Origin: CAYNUJ01 sp964573255
Lineage (GTDB): Bacteria > Bacteroidota > Ignavibacteria > Ignavibacteriales > Melioribacteraceae
Direction of reading: 5' to 3'
Assembly (NCBI GenBank): GCA_964573255.1
Contig: CAZNJB010000001.1
Coordinates: forward strand, 1-64,000
DNA length: 64,000 bases
Shown: positions 7,203-16,341 of the stretch, in pieces
How positions within the stretch are numbered: position 1 is the stretch's first letter
Layout: the number at the start of each line of letters is the position of its first letter
Position numbers and translations under genes: made by a program
The notes under the pieces: generated by a model
The model's input: only the letters and a program-made list of their open reading frames with translations
Databases searched by the model: none
What the model was told of the DNA's origin: nothing

Positions 7203-9538
7203 TTAATTAAAGTCATTTTGATAATTTGGGAAATATTCTCTCCTTTTACTCTTGCGTAATAAATACCGGAGGCATAATTCGAAGCATCCCATGTAACCGT
7301 ATGAAAACCGGCAGATAGATATTTGTTTAGCACTCTGTCAATTTCCCGTCCGAGAAGATCATAAACGGTAATTGTCAATTTCATAGCTGATGGAAGATAG
7401 AATTTAATATTTGTAGATGGATTAAATGGATTGGGGAAATTATTATACAATATAAAATCATTAGGCTTTGCAACATATTCTTTAATATCTGTGGATAAAT
7501 CGAAGTAAGCAACGGAAGAAGAAAGCAATTCTACTATTTGAGAAATGGAGCCCATCGATTCAACCGAATAAGTCACATAGATCATCGCACCTGGAATTGA
7601 ACTGTTTCCGAATGTTCCTTTATAACCTACTGCCGCGTTACGGGGAGTTGTAATACCATCCCGCATTTGATTGTAATTAAACAATACTTCTCCACCGTAA
7701 AGAGGATCTATATCATCGGGATAATCTTCGGGGTAAGTTTCACCAAAACTTAAAGACAGACCTTCAAACGGAGTACCCGTCACTCCGTTTACTCTCGTCA
7801 TCGTTGTATTGCCGTTGTATACAAACTTTGATTTTAAATAATGCCTGTAAAACAGCGTATCCGATGCTTCACTGTTTGAATGCAATCTATCTAAATCCCA
7901 ACCAATTTCGGAACCGGTAATAAATAAATTCCCGCCTTCTTCCAAAAAGTTTGCCAATCTTGATTGTTCGCCAATTGTAAGAGTATTATCCACAGTCGAT
8001 TCATCTCCACAAAACCATATCACAAGATCGTAATTATTTAAGTTTACATAGTCATTCAGCACAGCTTCATTACTGCAAGATGATACGACGAAACTATCGA
8101 GAATAGTTAGAGCTATAAAATATTTTGTGTTAAAAGAATGTGTAGGTTTCTGCCAACTGCCGGAACCACCGTATCGGTCGAAGCCGTCAACAACCAATAC
8201 TTTTGTGTAATTAATACCGTTAACGAATGAAGACCTTGAATAAATATCACTCGGATTACTCTCATTACCCGATGAATCGACAGCAGTTAAATAGAAGAAA
8301 TATACATCACCGTCGAACGGTTCAATAAATTCAAGAGGGGAGGAAAATTCGTAGCTGGTAATATTTTGTGTTAATATATTTTCGTCGGCAGCTAATTTCC
8401 AATTTTGCAGAAGTGTATTTTCCGTGTAGTAAAGACGATACCCGGCAATATCCGGCTCACTATTTTGCGAATAAATAACTCTAACAGATTTTCTATTGTC
8501 GTAGTTTTCTATTGCTAAAAGTTCCGGCGATGATGGTGGAAACACGTCTCTATTGGTAATTGTAATCGGAAAAAACTTATTAACAAAATTACCCCTTGTA
8601 TCCTCGCTAAATATTTCAAGTTGATAATTCCCTTCTTCAAGCAGTCCTGTATCAAAATAGTTATCGTTAACACTTCTATTGTTGTTTATATAACTCGCTC
8701 CTCTTCCGTTAGTTATTATATAAACAGGATTGCTTAATGTTGCTACGCCTTTTAAAAAAACATTATGTACATCGTTATCATACGGTTTACGGAAAAATTT
8801 ATATTTCATTCCATTGTCATCAGGTTCATAAACCACAACAGAAGTATCCTCCGACCAAACACGGTAACCGATTATATATGTTCCGTTATTTTTATTGATA
8901 GTGGCAGGACCATTCTGCTCTTCTATTTTGACTATTATATCAACTTTATCGGCAAGAGAATTAGCTGGTAATTTGATTTCGGTTCCATTCAATCTGAATT
9001 CAATTGATGAAGAATGGATTATCGGAGGATAGGGATCAACATATGGATTAAGGCCGCCTTCATTTCTGATATTATTAATTTCCACCGCATAATCATTCGG
9101 ATCATTTACCAATTCCCTTTCAATTAAATGAACGTGTCCCATTCCCGAATAAATATAACCGATAACGTCTTCCCCTTTTGTAACCTGTTGACCCACATAC
9201 AAAGTCGGGTTAGGAGAAATATGCAGATATGTAATCCTTTTCCACTTCTCACCTATTTTGGTTCTGATGCTAACATAATTGTTGGATCCCAAGTTAGTTA
9301 CAATAGAATGAATATAACCATCCAAGCAAGGATATACGGGATTCCCATCCGGTTCTCCAATATCCACGGCATTATGAAAATGATCCGCCGAACCTGTATT
9401 TCTGAATTCTGAAAATGTGCCGTTTATTCCCCTGCTTTCATTAAACGGTTCAAAAGGCCATTGATATTTAATCGTATCGGTCTGTGCGTAAATGAAAGAA
9501 CTCAAAATTGTTATAAATATTAAAATTATTTTCTTCAT
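7199..9538 (-). CDS. Type IX-secreted M23-family peptidase with Fn3-like and amidotransferase-like domains
   Basis: 779 residues, exported by signal peptide (FIYAQ end, about residue 19). The M23/LytM-type domain (about 30-165) has HFHNAVD (His55 and Asp59 of HxxxD), His106 in TYLHIS, and HVH (135-137), giving the zinc and catalytic set of a peptidoglycan-type endopeptidase. After a beta-rich linker comes an Fn3-like segment near 330-430. Next is an alpha/beta region (about 445-600) starting VLVVDGFDRYGG, with LVIWFCGDES and GGNLFITGSEIGWDL, like catalytically weak class-I amidotransferase/DJ-1 folds. The last 75 residues are a type IX sorting domain (NNFPNPFNPSTNIKF ... GIYYARV). It follows the sensor kinase gene by one base, so the pair is co-transcribed. 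Confidence 0.85.
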   Translation of the reverse strand: MKKIILIFITILSSFIYAQTDTIKYQWPFEPFNESRGINGTFSEFRNTGSADHFHNAVDIGEPDGNPVYPCLDGYIHSIVTNLGSNNYVSIRTKIGEKWKRITYLHISPNPTLYVGQQVTKGEDVIGYIYSGMGHVHLIERELVNDPNDYAVEINNIRNEGGLNPYVDPYPPIIHSSSIEFRLNGTEIKLPANSLADKVDIIVKIEEQNGPATINKNNGTYIIGYRVWSEDTSVVVYEPDDNGMKYKFFRKPYDNDVHNVFLKGVATLSNPVYIITNGRGASYINNNRSVNDNYFDTGLLEEGNYQLEIFSEDTRGNFVNKFFPITITNRDVFPPSSPELLAIENYDNRKSVRVIYSQNSEPDIAGYRLYYTENTLLQNWKLAADENILTQNITSYEFSSPLEFIEPFDGDVYFFYLTAVDSSGNESNPSDIYSRSSFVNGINYTKVLVVDGFDRYGGSGSWQKPTHSFNTKYFIALTILDSFVVSSCSNEAVLNDYVNLNNYDLVIWFCGDESTVDNTLTIGEQSRLANFLEEGGNLFITGSEIGWDLDRLHSNSEASDTLFYRHYLKSKFVYNGNTTMTRVNGVTGTPFEGLSLSFGETYPEDYPDDIDPLYGGEVLFNYNQMRDGITTPRNAAVGYKGTFGNSSIPGAMIYVTYSVESMGSISQIVELLSSSVAYFDLSTDIKEYVAKPNDFILYNNFPNPFNPSTNIKFYLPSAMKLTITVYDLLGREIDRVLNKYLSAGFHTVTWDASNYASGIYYARVKGENISQIIKMTLIK

Positions 9539-9539
9539 T

Positions 9540-12500
9540 CTATTTCGAATCTGAATTTTTAAATAAGAGATAAAATATAGTACCTTTTTCTTTTTTACTC
9601 TCCAAAGAAATTTGAATGTTGTTCAGTTCGGCGCAAATTTTCACAATCGATAAACCTAATCCGATTCCATCATAAGACCTTGTATAACCTATTTCTTCTT
9701 GTTCAAAAGGTTCAAAGACTTTTTCAAGAAAATCTTTGTCAATTCCAATTCCCGTATCCTGAATTTTCACCTTAACTCCCTCATCGGTATCAAAAAATTC
9801 TATTTCTACTTTACCGCTTGATGTATACTGGAAAGAATTTTTTACAATGTTTCTAAAAATGAGGCCTGTGGTTTCTATATCACAATAAACATAAGGATTG
9901 GTAGAATTATTTTTATATGAAAATGTTAAGTTTTTCTCTATCGCTAAACCTTCCCACAATTTTAGATACCTGTCTTTAATTTCCTGATATAAATTAAATT
10001 TAGTTTTATTTAATTCAGTTTCATGAACAGTTAATTCTGCTTGCTTGGTTATTGATTCAACAGTATCGGTAATTCTTTCGCCGGCGTGTTGAATAATTCT
10101 CATATAATCCAAATCTTTTTCGGTCATATATTTACCTAAAGATTGTTTAAGCATATAAAGATAATTGTTCAACTTATAAAGCGGAGTTCGAATTTCATGA
10201 GTGATTTGAATAAGAAATGCTTGTTTCATTCTATTTGCCCGTTCAAATTTTTTGCGGGTTTCAATAATTCTCTTTTCGTATTCTCTTCGTTCGGTAATAT
10301 CCCTGATTACTACAATAGCGGTTTTAGCATCGTAGCCCATTATTCTCATTTGGAAAAATTTTGCTTCATCTTTATTCTTCCATTCGTAATAGATTGATTT
10401 TTGCTGAACAATTAATCCTGTTATCTCTTTTAGCGTATCATATAATTCCGACTTTTTATCTTCCGGTAAAAGTGTAGAGATATTTTGACCGGAAAAGTTT
10501 TCTCGTTCATAAAATTTTCCAAGAGCTGAATCATTCCTGCTGTAGATTATTGTTCCTAATAGTGATATTTCAAAAATCGGATCGGCAATAAAATCAAGGA
10601 GTAAATTAAGTTTCTTTTCACTCATCTCATATTCTTTACTCGATAATTTTAATTGCGTAATATCTTCTATCACTCCTTCATAAAAAATAATCTTCCCTTC
10701 TTCATCGTAAAAAGCTTTAGCACTTTCCCTTACAAATATCTCTGAACCATCTTTACGAATCAGCTTAGTTTCGAAGCCGGTAACAATCCCGTCCTTCTCA
10801 ATTAAATTCATAAACCGGTCTTTATCAAAATCGGCGTATAATTCACCCTTTTCAATATTTAAAGAAATTATCTCTTCAACAGAATCGAATCCCATCATTT
10901 CCACAAATGCTTTATTCGCCATTTCTATTCTTCCGTCTGGCGTAGTCCTATACATTCCAACTGTGTTATTCTCAAATAAGCTTTTATAACGTAATTCACT
11001 CTCTTTCAGTTCTTTTTGATAATTATGAGATTCCGTTATATCTATTAGTGTACCAAAAGTAAATAATTCTCCTCCTAATTCTATAAGGGAAACCATCAAA
11101 TTGGCAATAATTATTTTACCCGATTTATGGATAAGTGAAAGTTCATAAGTATTAGGTACATCTTCCCCTCTCCTGCGCTGCTCATATCTTTCTTGAACAA
11201 GTTGCTTCGAATTATCAGCAACCAAATCCAAATAATTTTTTCCTACTAATTCATCCGGCATATAACCAAGCATCCTAGCAAAAGAATTATTTACATAATC
11301 GAGTTTGCCGTCTTTAATCATAAAGAGACCTTCCTGCATATTCTCAACAAAAGAGCGGTACAATTTTTCAGTCTCTTCGAGCAATATAAAACCCTCAATT
11401 TCTTCCGTAATATCATGAACTATGATAAAAATCAAGTCACCCGATTTCGCTTGAATAACGGAAGAAAACATTTCCACATAGCGTAATTCATTATTGGCTA
11501 GTTTATGAATTGATTCTGCAAATTCTAAGAAATTATTATTCCCGTCAATAACTTCCGCTGCATTACCTTTTGCAAATAATGTGGTAACATATTTACCGTT
11601 AATTTCTTCTTTTTTATAACCGTAATATTCCAGCCCGGCTTTATTAATATCCATTATTTTAAGAGTAGCCTTATCAACAAGAATGAAAACGGATTTATTA
11701 TTATGAAATATATGCCGGAACAATTCGGTTTCACGGAATAATTCCTCCTCTCGTTTTTGCAATTCCTTTTGAATGTTTTCGTGAGTATAGTTCCGTAGGT
11801 ATAGCCGTATAATCAAATATATGAGAGATATAAACAGGAGCGATACTAAAGCCACAAACCAAAACTGCTGATAGAATGGCTTCATTATGATAATTTTATT
11901 TGTAGATACTACCGGGGTCTCATTTCCGAATTGATCAACAGCTTTAATGTTAAATACATATTCACCCGATTTAATCCCTCTATATGTAATTGTACCATAA
12001 ACTTTTTCATTCAGTTTAATCCAATCATTATCCAACCCATCCAATTTTGTATAAAATGTGAACGTCTTCGGAAACTTTGAAGTAAACACATAAAAGTTGA
12101 ACGTTAAATCGTTATACGTATAATCGAAACTTTGTAAAGAATCAAAATCAAATGAAACATTTTCCGCAAAAGCATTTTTAATTTTTACTTTTGCACCGAT
12201 ATGATATTTATACCTATCAAAACTTCTTCTAAAAACGGAGAAGCCGCCAATAGCACCGAAAATATTTATTTCCGGCGAAAAAGAATAGAAAGCATCTCTG
12301 TTTGTTTCTAAACCAATAAACCCGGTAGTGTTGTCATAATTAATTAAATTGGTATCTAATAATCTGTAAACCCCGTGATTGCTTCCGAACCAATAGTCGC
12401 CGAATTTATCTTTTTTAATAAAATAAACGGGAATAGATAATTTAAATTTAGATTTTACAAGCGAATCTCCCACTACCTTATAAATTCCATCGAGACCGCC

Positions 12501-14054
12501 AACCAATTGTCCCATTTCCTTATCGCTATAATATGCAAATAAATTATTAGCCCTTCTATATGAAGAGGTAAATAACTTCCAGTCTTTTAAATTGCTACTC
12601 TTGAATAAACCGCCGGACGTACATAAAAGAGTAGTATCCCCTTCAAAGTAAATTCGTCTAATATAAGAGACATTTAATCCTCTGTCAGTTATTATAGTAT
12701 CATTTTTTCCGGGGTTAAATTCAATGAGGGAGTGTGAGTTAGAGAAAAAAACTCGTCCGTTTTTGTCAATATTTACTGAAGAGATTGGGTGGGTGTCATC
12801 GGTTTCGGCGGCTGTAATGATAGTATTCAAATCTTCCAAATAAAATAATCCTTTGGACCCAGCGGCTATCCATATTTTCCCGTCAGGTGTCCTGATCATT
12901 TCATTTATTCTGCAAGTCTGCAACTCAGGCGGTTCATATTTCTTTATTGAATAATCATTAATATTAAAAATGGTAAAGCCCTCTACGGATCCTAAAATAA
13001 TTAAAGAATCATTATACTGTTCAATTGAAGCAATATCATTATTAACCAGACCGTCATAAACAGAGTAGTTGACAAAATCGAGAGCAGGAATTTTACTTAT
13101 CCCGACAAATTTTCCTATCCATATTGTATGCTCCCGATCTACAAAAATATTTAAGGCGCCGTTTTCCGTTAAACCGTTTTTTTCTTTTATCGCTGTTAGC
13201 TTATTTATTGATTCCCTATAAATATATAAAGAAAAATCAGATGCGAATAAAATTATATCATCATCAAAACGAACAAAATTATTAAAGGTTCTTCTTGGGT
13301 TTCCTGATGAAATAACTCTTGCAATATTTTTGTGTTTTCCGTTTTCAATTTTGTAGAGGGAACGTTTAGTTCGGAAATATTCTATCTTGCCCTCATCATC
13401 AAAAAGAATCGACAAAATATTTAATCCGGATAAACCATATTCATCGCCTATTTTATTATTTATATTTAAGGTGGAATCGAGCCGACTAATTCCCTCCGAA
13501 TGGCATATATATATTTCGTTGTTTCTCTTTATTATGGAATTTAACTGCAAAGTGGGCAAACCATCTTTTTGCGAAAGATTCCGCCATTTATTATTTACAA
13601 AAACACTGATACCGACTCCTCTAATCGCTACCACAGGAACGGATATGCCGTTATTGGATAATATGCTAAACCCTGCAACAATAAAACCCTTAATAGGTGA
13701 GGAATATTCGGGAATATTCATCAATACAAGTTTATTGTTAACTATCTTGAATAGATGTAATCTTGAATCATTTGCTAAAGCCCAAACAACATTGTTTTTA
13801 TCAATTTCAATTTGTAAAAACTGATCATTTGTATAATTGGAATTCCCTCTTATTTTGTGCCAGTCCATTCCATCGAAATAAGAAACACCTTGCAGTGATG
13901 CTACCCAAATATAATCCGATGAATCTTGTTCAATATCTAAAATGGAATTACCAATTAATTCTGAAGACGGAGTAATTTTCTCAACGATATATGATTGTGG
14001 TACTGCACTATTTACGAATAGGAAAAATGCTAGTAAAATGGCAGAGGGTTTCAT
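9540..14054 (-). CDS. Large periplasmic-propeller / multi-PAS sensor histidine kinase
   Basis: 1504 residues. Signal peptide, then about 600 residues of two-component-regulator propeller repeats (e.g. EQDSSDYIWVASLQGVSYFD, DREHTIWIGKFVGISK). A Y_Y_Y domain follows (about 650-720, ending GEYVFNIKAVDQFGN), then one transmembrane helix (about 728-752). Inside the cell are four PAS domains near 770-885, 890-1010, 1015-1135 and 1140-1260. A HisKA domain has the phospho-His in THEIRTP (about 1285), and the HATPase has N-box IVKNSFQY, G1 DTGIGI and G2 GIGLGLS. The input half is that of Bacteroidota hybrid two-component systems, but the chain ends after the ATPase with no receiver or AraC domain, so its response regulator lies elsewhere. 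It is between apbE and the M23 gene in one run. Ligand unknown. Confidence 0.9.
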   Translation of the reverse strand: MKPSAILLAFFLFVNSAVPQSYIVEKITPSSELIGNSILDIEQDSSDYIWVASLQGVSYFDGMDWHKIRGNSNYTNDQFLQIEIDKNNVVWALANDSRLHLFKIVNNKLVLMNIPEYSSPIKGFIVAGFSILSNNGISVPVVAIRGVGISVFVNNKWRNLSQKDGLPTLQLNSIIKRNNEIYICHSEGISRLDSTLNINNKIGDEYGLSGLNILSILFDDEGKIEYFRTKRSLYKIENGKHKNIARVISSGNPRRTFNNFVRFDDDIILFASDFSLYIYRESINKLTAIKEKNGLTENGALNIFVDREHTIWIGKFVGISKIPALDFVNYSVYDGLVNNDIASIEQYNDSLIILGSVEGFTIFNINDYSIKKYEPPELQTCRINEMIRTPDGKIWIAAGSKGLFYLEDLNTIITAAETDDTHPISSVNIDKNGRVFFSNSHSLIEFNPGKNDTIITDRGLNVSYIRRIYFEGDTTLLCTSGGLFKSSNLKDWKLFTSSYRRANNLFAYYSDKEMGQLVGGLDGIYKVVGDSLVKSKFKLSIPVYFIKKDKFGDYWFGSNHGVYRLLDTNLINYDNTTGFIGLETNRDAFYSFSPEINIFGAIGGFSVFRRSFDRYKYHIGAKVKIKNAFAENVSFDFDSLQSFDYTYNDLTFNFYVFTSKFPKTFTFYTKLDGLDNDWIKLNEKVYGTITYRGIKSGEYVFNIKAVDQFGNETPVVSTNKIIIMKPFYQQFWFVALVSLLFISLIYLIIRLYLRNYTHENIQKELQKREEELFRETELFRHIFHNNKSVFILVDKATLKIMDINKAGLEYYGYKKEEINGKYVTTLFAKGNAAEVIDGNNNFLEFAESIHKLANNELRYVEMFSSVIQAKSGDLIFIIVHDITEEIEGFILLEETEKLYRSFVENMQEGLFMIKDGKLDYVNNSFARMLGYMPDELVGKNYLDLVADNSKQLVQERYEQRRRGEDVPNTYELSLIHKSGKIIIANLMVSLIELGGELFTFGTLIDITESHNYQKELKESELRYKSLFENNTVGMYRTTPDGRIEMANKAFVEMMGFDSVEEIISLNIEKGELYADFDKDRFMNLIEKDGIVTGFETKLIRKDGSEIFVRESAKAFYDEEGKIIFYEGVIEDITQLKLSSKEYEMSEKKLNLLLDFIADPIFEISLLGTIIYSRNDSALGKFYERENFSGQNISTLLPEDKKSELYDTLKEITGLIVQQKSIYYEWKNKDEAKFFQMRIMGYDAKTAIVVIRDITERREYEKRIIETRKKFERANRMKQAFLIQITHEIRTPLYKLNNYLYMLKQSLGKYMTEKDLDYMRIIQHAGERITDTVESITKQAELTVHETELNKTKFNLYQEIKDRYLKLWEGLAIEKNLTFSYKNNSTNPYVYCDIETTGLIFRNIVKNSFQYTSSGKVEIEFFDTDEGVKVKIQDTGIGIDKDFLEKVFEPFEQEEIGYTRSYDGIGLGLSIVKICAELNNIQISLESKKEKGTIFYLLFKNSDSK

Positions 14055-14121
14055 AAATAATCCTTCTTATTCCAGACCAAACATAATAAAAAAAATAGTG
14101 ATTTGTGTAACTGTCCGTTAG

Positions 14122-15153
14122 TTACCTAATTAATTTGCCCACTCCCGGCGTCTTAAATACTCTTCCCGCCGGATCAACTATAATTGCCTCAATATTAGAT
14201 AACGAGTTGATAATTTTAATTCCTGTTTCTGCATCCAAAAGAAATAGCCCTGTTGCTAAAGCATCTGCTACAATTGTACTATCAGATATAACTGTAACGG
14301 ATTGATTAAATTGCGAAGTAATTCCTATTTCCGGATCAATTATATGAGTTATTCTATTATTTGATTTTTCGACATATTGTTCATAGTCACCGGATGTAGC
14401 AATACATGAATTATTTAATTTTAATACTGCAAGCAATTCATCAGGCTTACGAGGATGCTGAATTCCAATTTCCCAATCTCCTTCCAATAATCCAATTTCT
14501 CCTCCTGCATTAACATAGGCTTCTTTTATTCCTATTGCTTTTATCTTCTCCAGCATTTTATCTACCGCATAACCTTTTACAATACCGCCCAAATTAAATT
14601 TAACGGGACGCTTCCTAATTAAGGTATCAGGTTTTTTCAATTCAACATATTTCCATCCGTTTTGAAGAATTGCATCGGTAATTACTGTTGTATCAACTTC
14701 TTCAGGCGTTCCCTGTTTAAAGCCGAGTATGTCAATCACTCTTCCTATGGCGGGATCAAATTTCCCTTTCGTTAGCCTGTTTATTCGATCTGATATTTTT
14801 AATAAGTTGAACGTTTCAGTATCAATTCTTATTGAGTGGGAGGTGTCGTTATTAAGATTGTAAATAAAATTGTCAACTTTATAAGTTGAATATTTTTCAT
14901 CGAGCCTCTTTATTTCTTTAACGGCGGAGTTAATGGCTTGCATTGCAAGCAAAGAATCTTCAGAGCGAACTTTTATTTCTACAATTGTACCCATTGAGTA
15001 AAATGTTTTTTCATAAGTTTTAACGGGTGGATCACTGCAGGCTGCCAAATTGATAAATGCTATGCAGTAAAGCAAAATAAAAATTGCCCAAAAATTACTT
15101 TGCCTTCTATTTTTACCAGTTGATATTTTCAAATCGGAGTAATACTTTTCCAT
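14122..15153 (-). CDS. apbE: FAD:protein FMN transferase (ApbE), lipoprotein
   Basis: 343 residues. A cytoplasmic N-tail and hydrophobic stretch end in a lipobox NLAAC (Cys near 39). The ApbE fold follows with SMGTIVEIKV, FDPAIG, FNLGGIVKGYAVD, NAGGEIG, THIIDP and DALATGLF, including the Mg/FAD-binding motifs. The enzyme attaches FMN to a Thr of exported flavoproteins such as NqrB/NqrC or RnfD/RnfG on the outside of the inner membrane. No such substrate gene is in the window. It is the first gene of the run apbE - sensor kinase - M23 - unknown, though 67 bp separate it from the kinase. Alternative Met starts further in would keep the lipobox. Confidence 0.9.
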   Translation of the reverse strand: MEKYYSDLKISTGKNRRQSNFWAIFILLYCIAFINLAACSDPPVKTYEKTFYSMGTIVEIKVRSEDSLLAMQAINSAVKEIKRLDEKYSTYKVDNFIYNLNNDTSHSIRIDTETFNLLKISDRINRLTKGKFDPAIGRVIDILGFKQGTPEEVDTTVITDAILQNGWKYVELKKPDTLIRKRPVKFNLGGIVKGYAVDKMLEKIKAIGIKEAYVNAGGEIGLLEGDWEIGIQHPRKPDELLAVLKLNNSCIATSGDYEQYVEKSNNRITHIIDPEIGITSQFNQSVTVISDSTIVADALATGLFLLDAETGIKIINSLSNIEAIIVDPAGRVFKTPGVGKLIR

Positions 15154-15248
15154 AATAACTATAAAATAAATAATTTACTTGATTTCTACACGAAAATATT
15201 ATAAACTTTAACTTAAGTATTGTCCTAAAAGTTGTTAGAATATTCATT

Positions 15249-16334
15249 ATGAGAAAAGACCTGGCAAACATATTAACCATCCTTTTGATCTGTGGACTCT
15301 CTCTCTCATGCTCTTCCGGTGAAAAAACGGTGCGGAAGAATGATAACTCACTGCCTACAAAAACAAAACAGGTAGCCCTTACATTTGATGATTTACCATT
15401 TGCCGTTAATAACGAATTTATATCCGAAGAAGAAAAGAAAAAATTGTTTACACACACATTGGATGTATTAAAAAAATATAACATTAAAATTACGGGATTT
15501 TTAATAGGAGCAAGATATGATTCAAGCTGGTATCCGTATATTAAACGCTTTTTAATGGAGGGGCACACACTGGGGAATCATACGTTTTCTCATTATAACT
15601 CAAATGAACATTCCGCTGAAGAATATATTGACAATATTTCGAGATGTGATTCCTTATTGAGAGTGATAGTGAAAAGTGTAGAAAAAGATTTAAACTTGCC
15701 TTTAACTTCATTACCAATAAAAAGGAATGGTGTTAATGACGAAAAAGAATTGATTTATCCACCTCTCACAGTACAAAATAGGGAAGAAATAAAAAAAATA
15801 TTAATGGCAGATAAAGAAAATTTTGATAAGATAAATGAAATACCGCTTAACAGAAATTGGAAATATTTTAGATATCCATATTTAAATCGCGGTGAGACCG
15901 AAAGGAAAAAATTCACTATTATTGCCGCTTTAGAAAATATGGGATATAAGATTGCTCCGGTTACTATCACTTCGAACGACTGGCGCTTTAATCCCCGATT
16001 TGAAGTAGCTTACCTGAATAACCTCGAATCTGAAGAGAAAGAAATAGCACATTTGTATTTATCCCGAATAAAAAGAGAATTATACAATTCCGAAGATTAT
16101 TCTTTAGTTACTTTTCATAGGAATGTAAAACATATAATGCTGTTTCATTTAAATGTGATAAATTCATATCTGCTAGAGGATATTCTGAAATTACTTATAC
16201 GCTCCGGTTATGAATTCATAGATTTAGATGAAGCCCTGACTGATGATATTTACCAGATGGCAGACGGTTACAGCGGTTCTTATGGTGTTCCGTGGCTTTA
16301 CAGAGCCAAAAAAATCAGAACAATTAAGCAATGA
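15249..16334 (+). CDS. Polysaccharide deacetylase-like (NodB) lipoprotein
   Basis: 361 residues. Lipobox LSLSC (Cys21) after a short signal. The NodB homology domain has motif 1 TFDD (45-48) and motif 2 HTFSH within GHTLGNHTFSHY, which together give the metal-binding Asp-His-His; motif 3 is YFRYPYLNRGE. It probably removes acetyl groups from a cell-wall or exported polysaccharide at the outer or periplasmic membrane face. A 60-70 residue insert between motifs 2 and 3 is long for the family. It is divergent from apbE and converges on the DUF4139 gene with only a few bases between stops. Confidence 0.85.
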   Translation: MRKDLANILTILLICGLSLSCSSGEKTVRKNDNSLPTKTKQVALTFDDLPFAVNNEFISEEEKKKLFTHTLDVLKKYNIKITGFLIGARYDSSWYPYIKRFLMEGHTLGNHTFSHYNSNEHSAEEYIDNISRCDSLLRVIVKSVEKDLNLPLTSLPIKRNGVNDEKELIYPPLTVQNREEIKKILMADKENFDKINEIPLNRNWKYFRYPYLNRGETERKKFTIIAALENMGYKIAPVTITSNDWRFNPRFEVAYLNNLESEEKEIAHLYLSRIKRELYNSEDYSLVTFHRNVKHIMLFHLNVINSYLLEDILKLLIRSGYEFIDLDEALTDDIYQMADGYSGSYGVPWLYRAKKIRTIKQ

Positions 16335-16341
16335 GCCCTTT

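Noticed and set aside
13387..13824. Plus-strand frame of 145 codons inside the sensor kinase gene
   Set aside because: Lies wholly opposite a well-recognised propeller region; no domain and no ribosome-binding site.
15113..15568. Minus-strand frame of 151 codons between apbE and the NodB-like gene
   Set aside because: Overlaps the start of both recognised genes; Phe-rich antisense translation with no family features.
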